From Coliplasma sp045538555 (GTDB lineage Bacteria; Bacillota; Clostridia; Oscillospirales; CAG-382): DNA of 10,391 bases. The notes under the pieces are model-generated. The model saw only the letters and a list, made by a program, of their open reading frames with translations, was not told the origin of the DNA and did no database searches. The translations under genes were made by a program, and so were the position numbers. Numbering within the stretch: the first letter of the stretch is position 1; the number at the start of each line of letters is the position of its first letter. This document shows, one piece after another, positions 6,530-10,391 of the stretch. The stretch is taken from positions 1-10,391 of the forward strand of contig JAZSRP010000017.1 in the NCBI GenBank assembly GCA_045538555.1, in the 5' to 3' direction.

Positions 6530-7561
6530 ATGAAAAGACTTATTGCAGTGCTTATTTCGGTTCTTATGCTGATCTCCGCAGTGTCTTTCTCGGCATTTGC
6601 GGCTGACACTTATTTTACTGCACAGATCACCAACACAGAGGCAAGTATCCGCGAGGAGACTGAGGCTTCTGTCGACGTTTCCATCACTGACGTTGCCGCA
6701 GGCAAGAGCTTGACCCTTGTTTCTTTCAAGCTTTATTATGATTCTGATTACGTTGCACCTGCCGCTGATTATACCAACGCTTCTGCAACCAATACTATCG
6801 TCACCACCCCCAACGGTCAGGCATGGGAGCAGATGGTTCGTGATTTCGGCGCCTATCTCCAGTGCGATTACACCCCCGTTGACGGCGGTTGGGGCGCAAA
6901 CGGCATCAGCAACTCTGTTGTGACCGCTTCTGCTCCTCTGACTCTGACTTTTACTTTTGACGTGCTTGAGTCCACCGCAGGAAACATCGCTGTGTTTACC
7001 GTTTCTGACGTGTTTGCTTATGATGCAGCGGATGATACTCTCACCACCATCTTTGACGGCAACGGCTCTGAGTATTCTCCCGAGATCGCATCCGCTTACG
7101 GCGTGGTCACCACCCTTGGCGCAAGAATCAACACCATCACACCCGCTCTCCGTCTCGGCGCTTCCTATGATGCAACCCGTCTCCCCAACGGCGTGGCTAC
7201 CACCGATATCACCGACCTTGGTATCGTTCTTTCCCCCACCCGTTTCCTTGGCGACGCAGAGCTGACTCTTGACTCCGACAACGCTCTCTATGCATCTGCT
7301 CAGGGTATCGAGAACTACGATTCCACCAAGACTTTCCCCGACTACGAGAACATCACTTTCTGGGTTACTATCGTCAACCTCCCCGCAAACGGTATGGATG
7401 ACAACATCAGTTTCCGTGCATACTGCACCTACAACGACACCACCGTTTACTCCACCACTATGGTCAGAAGCTATCAGTACGTCTATGACGCTACTTATCC
7501 CGACCTTGCCGGCTCCAGCGGTGACGTTACCATCTATCCCAACACCAAATGGTGGGACTGA
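6530..7561 (+). CDS. Secreted protein with cohesin-like N-terminal region, function unknown
   Basis: The 343-residue product starts with a clear Sec signal peptide: MKR, a hydrophobic core and an AFA|AD cleavage site near residue 25. Residues 28-195 are rich in beta-strand patterns (SLTLVSFKLYYDSDYV at 60-75, LTLTFTFDVLES at 137-148) resembling the cohesin-like fold of clostridial surface proteins. Residues 196-325 form a second region with NTITPALRLGASYDATRLPN and FWVTIVNLPANGMDDNISFR, resembling the C-terminal modules of some Ruminococcaceae secreted proteins. There is no dockerin, sortase motif or second membrane helix, so it is probably released or loosely attached. GTGGAGGA (6517-6524) before the ATG fixes the start. 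Codons such as GCT, TCT and ACC are favoured more than in neighbours, suggesting high expression. The domain assignments are by eye. Confidence 0.8.
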   Translation: MKRLIAVLISVLMLISAVSFSAFAADTYFTAQITNTEASIREETEASVDVSITDVAAGKSLTLVSFKLYYDSDYVAPAADYTNASATNTIVTTPNGQAWEQMVRDFGAYLQCDYTPVDGGWGANGISNSVVTASAPLTLTFTFDVLESTAGNIAVFTVSDVFAYDAADDTLTTIFDGNGSEYSPEIASAYGVVTTLGARINTITPALRLGASYDATRLPNGVATTDITDLGIVLSPTRFLGDAELTLDSDNALYASAQGIENYDSTKTFPDYENITFWVTIVNLPANGMDDNISFRAYCTYNDTTVYSTTMVRSYQYVYDATYPDLAGSSGDVTIYPNTKWWD

Positions 7562-7577
7562 TTACTACTGAATAATC

Positions 7578-7611
7578 AAAAAGGGACTTTTGAAAAAAGT
7601 CCCTTTTTTTT
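7578..7611 (+). terminator. Rho-independent terminator of the secreted protein gene
   Basis: AAAAAGGGACTTTT (7578-7591) pairs perfectly with its complement at 7595-7608 over a three-base loop, followed by more T residues. It begins 16 bases after the stop codon. Confidence 0.9.
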
Positions 7612-7650
7612 GCAATTTTTCCAAAAAGAATTCCTTTTCAAAAACGGGCG

Positions 7651-7680
7651 GAATGATCTCCTGCGCTCCGTCATATACAT
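7651..7680 (+). promoter_or_regulatory. Candidate sigma-E-type sporulation promoter of spoIIID
   Basis: GAATGAT (7651-7657) and CATATACAT (7672-7680) are separated by 14 bases. They roughly resemble the ATATT and CATACANT boxes read by mother-cell sigma-E, which drives spoIIID in Bacillus. The match is imperfect and no sigma-A promoter is visible between the preceding terminator and the gene. Confidence 0.35.
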
Positions 7681-7714
7681 CAACAAAACCCGTTTTTTGG
7701 GAGTTGATGTTGTT

Positions 7715-7972
7715 TTGAATGAAGAAAAGCTCACGCAGGTTCTGGAGCTGGCCAGGTATGTGGCGTCAACGGGCTGTACCGTACGCTCCGCCGCAGTACG
7801 GTTTGGCATCAGCAAGTCCACCGTTCACAAGGACCTCACCGTCCGACTCAGGCAGGCAGACAAAAAGCTGTTTTGCGACGTGGCGGAGGTTTTGTCAAAA
7901 AATCGGGCAGAACGGCATATCCGAGGCGGTATGGCAACACGGATGCGATACTCCAAAGCAACAAAAAGTTGA
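7715..7972 (+). CDS. spoIIID: Sporulation transcriptional regulator SpoIIID (TTG start)
   Basis: The 85-residue product is a small helix-turn-helix DNA-binding protein closely resembling Bacillus SpoIIID, which switches genes on and off in the mother cell after engulfment. The HTH lies at about 22-45 (TVRSAAVRFG, then ISKSTVHKDLTVRL). The C-terminal basic RAERHIRGGMATRMRYSK corresponds to the conserved RHLRGGEATKLKYKK of the Bacillus protein. The start is inferred. No ATG is available in frame, and TTG at 7715 places the conserved TVR at residue 22, the position I recall for the Bacillus protein. A GGGAG (7699-7703) stands 11 bases upstream. The open frame continues upstream to 7610 but overlaps the previous terminator and shows no family similarity there. 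The gene marks the organism as a spore former or a recent descendant of one. Confidence 0.92.
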   Translation: MNEEKLTQVLELARYVASTGCTVRSAAVRFGISKSTVHKDLTVRLRQADKKLFCDVAEVLSKNRAERHIRGGMATRMRYSKATKS

Positions 7973-7997
7973 CAACACAATAATTATGTAGTAAAAT
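7969..7997 (+). promoter_or_regulatory. Sigma-A-type promoter of the ribokinase gene
   Basis: A consensus -35 box TTGACA (7969-7974) and a -10 box TAAAAT (7992-7997) are separated by 17 bases. The -35 box overlaps the spoIIID stop codon. Transcription would start near 8004, about 38 bases before the ribokinase ATG. No terminator lies between spoIIID and this promoter, so readthrough is possible. Confidence 0.78.
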
Positions 7998-8041
7998 ACA
8001 AATTGTAAAAAAATACAGTTTTTTCAGGAGGATAAAGATCG

Positions 8042-8962
8042 ATGGCAAAAAGAGTTCTTGTGGTAGGCAGTTCCAACATTGACTTTATGCTTTCCACCCC
8101 ATACATTCCCGCTCCGGGAGAGACCCTGCTTTCACAGGGGGCATACTCATTTGTCCCGGGCGGAAAGGGCGCCAACGCCGCTGTTGCCGCCGCAAACCTC
8201 GGTGCTTCCGTGGTTTTTTGTTCCCGTGTGGGCGACGATGCCTACGGCGACCGGCTCAAGATGCTTTTTTCGGAAAAAGGGATCGACACACGGTTTGTCA
8301 GCACCGACAGGTTTGAGCAGACCGGTCTTGCTGTGGTTATGATCGAAAAAGGCGGTACAAACCGAATTATTGTTTATCCCGGCGCAAACCGCCGCATCGC
8401 TGAGCGTGACGTTGATGATTCTTTTTCCTGTTATCCCGACGCAGTGCTGTCTCAGCTTGAGATCGCACCCGACACTGTCATTGCCGCCTCACGCAGAGCA
8501 GCCGAGGACGGAATTCCCTTCTTTTTGGATGCAGGCCCTGCAACACCGGATTTTCCTTTGGAAAAGCTGGAAAAACTGGAAATTATCTCTCCCAACGAGA
8601 CGGAAACAGAGATCTTGACAGGTATCCGCCCCAACAACCTCAACAACTGTCTGCGTGCTTCTATTGCGCTGTGCAACCGCACAAAGATACGCTACGTTGT
8701 GCTCAAACTGGGCGCAAGGGGCTGCTATGTTTATGACGGAAAATACTGCGACCTAATCTCTCCCTATGACGTCAGCACCGTGGATACCACCGCCGCAGGC
8801 GATGCGTTTACCGCCGCTCTGACAGTGCAGTACCTCCGCACGGGCGATATCATTGAGTCCGCACGGTTTGCCAATGCCGCAGGTGCGCTGGCTGTGACAA
8901 AGCTGGGAGCTCTGAATTCTATGCCCGATTTGGAATCTGTTCTCACTTTGATGAATTCGTGA
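8042..8962 (+). CDS. rbsK: Ribokinase (PfkB family carbohydrate kinase)
   Basis: The 306-residue product has the length and motif order of ribokinase, which phosphorylates D-ribose with ATP to ribose 5-phosphate in the cytoplasm. The N-terminal GSSNIDFMLSTPYIPAPGET is the ribokinase form of the sugar-binding strand and loop. PGGKGANAAVAAANLGA at 39-55 is PfkB signature 1, SPNETETEILTGI at 183-195 contains the NxxE metal-site motif, and DTTAAGDAFTAAL at 248-260 is PfkB signature 2 with D254 as the likely catalytic base. Overall similarity to E. coli RbsK is high by eye. AGGAGG (8026-8031) precedes the ATG by ten bases. It has its own promoter and terminator and no ribose transporter or regulator beside it, so it may serve nucleoside salvage. 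Another pentose-like substrate cannot be excluded. Confidence 0.9.
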   Translation: MAKRVLVVGSSNIDFMLSTPYIPAPGETLLSQGAYSFVPGGKGANAAVAAANLGASVVFCSRVGDDAYGDRLKMLFSEKGIDTRFVSTDRFEQTGLAVVMIEKGGTNRIIVYPGANRRIAERDVDDSFSCYPDAVLSQLEIAPDTVIAASRRAAEDGIPFFLDAGPATPDFPLEKLEKLEIISPNETETEILTGIRPNNLNNCLRASIALCNRTKIRYVVLKLGARGCYVYDGKYCDLISPYDVSTVDTTAAGDAFTAALTVQYLRTGDIIESARFANAAGALAVTKLGALNSMPDLESVLTLMNS

Positions 8963-9028
8963 TTGTTTTTGTGTTTTGAACTCCCGCTTTTGAAAAAGCT
9001 TGGCAAAACTTTTTAAAGTAGTCAGAGA

Positions 9029-9062
9029 AAAAAGACAGCTTTGGGATAAAAGCTGTCTTTTT
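9029..9062 (+). terminator. Rho-independent terminator after ribokinase
   Basis: AAAAAGACAGCTTT (9029-9042) pairs perfectly with AAAGCTGTCTTTTT (9049-9062) over a six-base loop, with the T-run inside the distal arm. The A-rich side gives it some activity potential on the - strand too. Bases 8963-9028 hold no gene. Confidence 0.85.
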
Positions 9063-9140
9063 GATATTCATAGCGGGAATAGTTGCTTGAAATTTTGGAT
9101 ACCCCTTGCTTTGGATGGGAAGCCGTTTCCGTTCACAGTT

Positions 9141-9251
9141 TCACCCACCCACTTGCGCCGACAGGCAAAGAAAAAAACGACAATCTTCTGTGGAAAATTG
9201 TCGTTTATTCATGGCAAAGAGCGACCAAAAGTAGTTTAAGTGGGGGGGTGA
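9141..9251. repeat. Imperfect inverted repeat at the edge of the AT-rich segment
   Basis: Bases 9141-9154 (TCACCCACCCACTT) are the reverse complement of 9238-9251 (AAGTGGGGGGGTGA) except for one position. The arms enclose the - strand terminator at 9171-9206. The stretch 9063-9272 has no convincing gene. The right arm contains a run of seven G residues. Confidence 0.45.
9171..9206 (-). terminator. Rho-independent terminator of the leftward gene pair
   Basis: Read on the - strand, AAACGACAAT (9206-9197) pairs with ATTGTCGTTT (9184-9175) over a twelve-base loop, and the distal arm runs into a tract of seven T residues (complement of 9171-9177). It lies about 65 bases beyond the stop of the last leftward gene. 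The + strand orientation lacks a T-run after the stem. Confidence 0.7.
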
Positions 9252-9266
9252 GAACGACCAAAAGTA
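9222..9266. repeat. Direct repeat CGACCAAAAGTA, two copies
   Basis: The 12-base sequence CGACCAAAAGTA occurs at 9222-9233 and again at 9255-9266, 33 bases apart, just outside the stop of the leftward gene at 9273. Whether it is an insertion scar, a binding site or part of a dispersed repeat cannot be told from one copy of the locus. Confidence 0.5.
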
Positions 9267-9272
9267 CACTAA

Positions 9273-9686
9273 TTATCCCAACTCAATTGCTTGAATTAAA
9301 CGTCCGATTAAGGTTTGATCTGCTTGAAACTCAAACTTTAATGAGTGGGAGAAAAATGATGCACCAAGCTGACCTTTAATAAATGCGAGCCCATTTTTCA
9401 AAACAAATTCTATATATCCATCCGTATCTGCACCGATATCACAGATGCGAAAAGTACCATTCAAAGAACCGTATGTGCTTTTCAGCTCGTTTAATATGTT
9501 GTTATAAAAACGGTCAAATAGAGTAAATGTATCGTATCCTTTAAAATTCGCATTTTCATAAGATACTCCGAAAGTAATACAGGGGAGCCCGTCAATATAT
9601 TTATATTGTTGCTCGCTTGGTATCGAGAGCAAGCATAAGCAATTTACTCCGTCGTCCCAAAGAATAAGATCATTCTTTATTGTCAT
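9273..9686 (-). CDS. Small protein resembling WapI-type immunity proteins
   Basis: The 137-residue soluble product has no signal peptide or membrane segment. An N-terminal acidic/aromatic strand region (ILWDDGVNCLCLL at 8-20) is followed by YENANFKGYDTFTLFDRFYN at 43-62, a helix NILNELKSTYGSLNG, and a C-terminal beta unit ending GQLGASFFSHSLKFEFQADQT at 105-125. The F-x-G, LxxLxxxLxG and LxFEFxxDQT pattern is what I associate with WapI-family immunity proteins, which neutralise a cognate contact-dependent toxin. That assignment is by memory of the motif and is tentative. Start ATG overlaps the stop of the preceding gene (ATGA), and AAGGAG (9695-9700) stands eight bases upstream. No toxin gene is present in the window. 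Composition is visibly more AT-rich than that of the genes to the left. Confidence 0.6.
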   Translation of the reverse strand: MTIKNDLILWDDGVNCLCLLSIPSEQQYKYIDGLPCITFGVSYENANFKGYDTFTLFDRFYNNILNELKSTYGSLNGTFRICDIGADTDGYIEFVLKNGLAFIKGQLGASFFSHSLKFEFQADQTLIGRLIQAIELG

Positions 9687-10036
9687 TTAGTATTCTCCTT
9701 TGCAGTTCTGCAGGAAGCGATCAACATTGCTCTTAGGGAAGTGCATTTGGATGAAAGGCTTTTGAAGGCTTGTTCATCAATATATTTCGTTCTGTACAAA
9801 AGTTCAAGCCAATAACCCGTTTCGCTTGCTTCCTTCAAAGCAATTTCAAGTTTAGAAATAAAATCTTTTTTGCCATGTGCATACTGTGCTTCGTGGATAT
9901 TGGCACCGATGCTTGTGCCGCTTCTGCCGATTTGGTTGGAGATGACAGACTCCTTGACGGATTTTAGATGCTTTACCAATTCGATAATATCAACGGAAAA
10001 TTCCATAGAAAGTTCCCTAAGTTTTGATTCCTGCAT
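9683..10036 (-). CDS. Four-helix-bundle protein (23S rRNA intervening-sequence / PF05635 type)
   Basis: The 117-residue all-helical product matches the small four-helix-bundle family first seen as ORFs within intervening sequences of 23S rRNA and related to Avd, the accessory protein of diversity-generating retroelements. The characteristic inter-helix QIGRSGTSIGANIHEA lies at 35-50 (the family usually has Q-L/I-R-R-A-x-S-I-x-x-N-I-A/H-E). DFISKLEIALKEASETGYWL at 58-77 gives the third helix. The biochemical role is unknown; members are small, basic and thought to bind nucleic acid or partner proteins. The ATG at 10036 is preferred over a GTG at 10045, because GAGGTG (10043-10048) serves as its ribosome binding site six bases upstream. 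It is coupled by ATGA to the immunity-like gene, and no rRNA or reverse transcriptase is in the window. Confidence 0.85.
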   Translation of the reverse strand: MQESKLRELSMEFSVDIIELVKHLKSVKESVISNQIGRSGTSIGANIHEAQYAHGKKDFISKLEIALKEASETGYWLELLYRTKYIDEQAFKSLSSKCTSLRAMLIASCRTAKENTK

Positions 10037-10058
10037 AATGCACACCTCACTTTTTTAC

Positions 10059-10088
10059 ATTATATCACAAGCCAAGTGTGTTTGTAAA
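10059..10088 (-). promoter_or_regulatory. Sigma-A-type promoter with extended -10 for the leftward pair
   Basis: On the - strand TTTACA (10088-10083) is followed after 18 bases by TATAAT (10064-10059), and a TG two bases before the -10 box makes it an extended -10 promoter. Transcription would start near 10052, giving a very short leader before the four-helix-bundle gene. The hairpin array therefore lies upstream of this promoter and not in its transcript. Confidence 0.75.
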
Positions 10089-10091
10089 CAA

Positions 10092-10223
10092 GTGATAAGT
10101 GATGCAGCTTCGCTGTGATAAGTGATGCGATGCGTTCTGTTCACGCGCCGCAGGCGTGCATCACAGACCGAAGGACGACATCACGCACGAAGTGCGCATC
10201 ACGTTCCGCAAGGAACGCATCAC
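10092..10223. repeat. Hairpin array with GTGAT / ATCAC linkers
   Basis: The 14-base repeat GTGATAAGTGATGC occurs at 10092-10105 and 10115-10128. CATCAC, complementary to its core, occurs at 10159, 10179, 10197 and 10218. Between these linkers are short hairpins of different sequence: CAGC-TTC-GCTG (10105-10115), CGCGCC-GCA-GGCGTG (10144-10158), a weak one at 10166-10176, CGCAC-GAA-GTGCG (10184-10196) and CGTTCC-GCAA-GGAACG (10202-10217). Because the left linkers are the inverse of the right ones, the whole block could also fold into one large stem. No coding frame in it is credible. Confidence 0.85.
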
Positions 10224-10235
10224 TCAAAAAAGTGG

Positions 10236-10341
10236 CTTTTGTCGGTAGACAAAAGAGACATTTTTCATGTCTATGGGCTACAAAAAAGATATTTTTGCCG
10301 GTTTGCGTATGAATTCGAACTCTCGTAAAACTGTTAGTTTT
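10236..10341. other. Gene-free segment with three perfect hairpins between the two arrays
   Basis: CTTTTGTC (10236-10243) pairs perfectly with GACAAAAG (10248-10255) over loop GGTA. AGACAT (10256-10261) pairs with ATGTCT (10267-10272), and AAAACT (10327-10332) with AGTTTT (10336-10341). I see no gene or promoter here. Closely spaced perfect stems suggest a structured RNA or a DNA element rather than random spacer. Confidence 0.5.
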
Positions 10342-10342
10342 T

Positions 10343-10391
10343 AGTGATATTCCGACTTTGTCGGAGTGATATTATGCCTAACGGCATAGTG
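10343..10391. repeat. Second hairpin array with AGTGATATT linkers, continuing past the window
   Basis: AGTGATATT occurs at 10343-10351 and 10365-10373, and AGTG at 10388-10391 begins a third copy cut by the window edge. The linkers flank TCCGAC-TTT-GTCGGA (10351-10365) and TATGCC-TAAC-GGCATA (10373-10388). Unit length is 22-23 bases. The linker is constant and the hairpin stems differ. Confidence 0.8.

Noticed and set aside
6717..7571. Three short Ser/Thr/Pro-rich + strand frames inside the secreted protein gene
   Set aside because: They are out-of-frame shadows caused by ACC/TCT/CCC-rich codons of the real gene.
7610..7714. N-terminal extension of spoIIID
   Set aside because: It overlaps the preceding terminator, lacks a ribosome binding site and aligns with nothing in the SpoIIID family.
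9000..9379. Two small + strand open frames
   Set aside because: One starts before and runs through the ribokinase terminator; both lack ribosome binding sites and overlap - strand signals or genes.
9683..10036. Diversity-generating retroelement accessory gene (avd)
   Set aside because: The fold family is related, but no reverse transcriptase, template repeat or variable-repeat target is visible in the window.
10115..10328. Small + strand open frames in the hairpin region
   Set aside because: The sequence is explained by tandem hairpins and linkers; no start signals or protein-like composition.
10092..10391. CRISPR array
   Set aside because: Constant parts are only 6-14 bases, the variable parts are themselves short palindromes, and no cas genes are present.

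Overview
The window looks like chromosomal DNA of a spore-forming member of the Clostridia, most likely a gut-type Oscillospirales/Ruminococcaceae relative. The evidence is a recognisable SpoIIID sporulation regulator, AGGAGG-type ribosome binding sites, sigma-A promoters, A/T-flanked hairpin terminators, and an ECF sigma / membrane-anchored regulator pair of a kind common in that group. The taxonomic placement below class level is an inference.

Layout from left to right. (1) Positions 1-109 hold an RNA-like hairpin of unknown identity followed by a strong bidirectional terminator. (2) A leftward operon, ackA-radC (2090 to 220), encodes acetate kinase and a RadC-type JAB-domain protein joined by an ATGA overlap. 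(3) A rightward operon, tmcAL-dagK (2171 to 4266), encodes tRNA(Met) cytidine acetate ligase and a diacylglycerol-kinase-family lipid kinase. The two operons diverge from one short intergenic region in which the two -10 boxes physically overlap. ackA and tmcAL both concern acetate, so this is a plausible point of mutual control. (4) A sigma / putative anti-sigma operon (4423 to 6272) pairs an ECF sigma factor with a single-pass membrane protein carrying a GLUG-like extracellular region. (5) An insulated, strongly promoted gene encodes a secreted protein with a cohesin-like N-terminal part (6530-7561). (6) spoIIID (7715-7972, TTG start) is followed by a ribokinase gene (8042-8962) whose promoter begins on the last bases of spoIIID.

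The right end (about 9207 to 10391) has a different character. Two translationally coupled leftward genes of visibly more AT-rich composition encode a four-helix-bundle (23S rRNA intervening-sequence type) protein and a small protein resembling WapI-type immunity proteins. Upstream of them lies a dense array of short perfect hairpins joined by constant GTGAT/ATCAC or AGTGATATT linkers, which runs off the end of the window. This hairpin array next to the four-helix-bundle gene is the best candidate here for an undescribed element. The core genes on the left are ordinary housekeeping functions.
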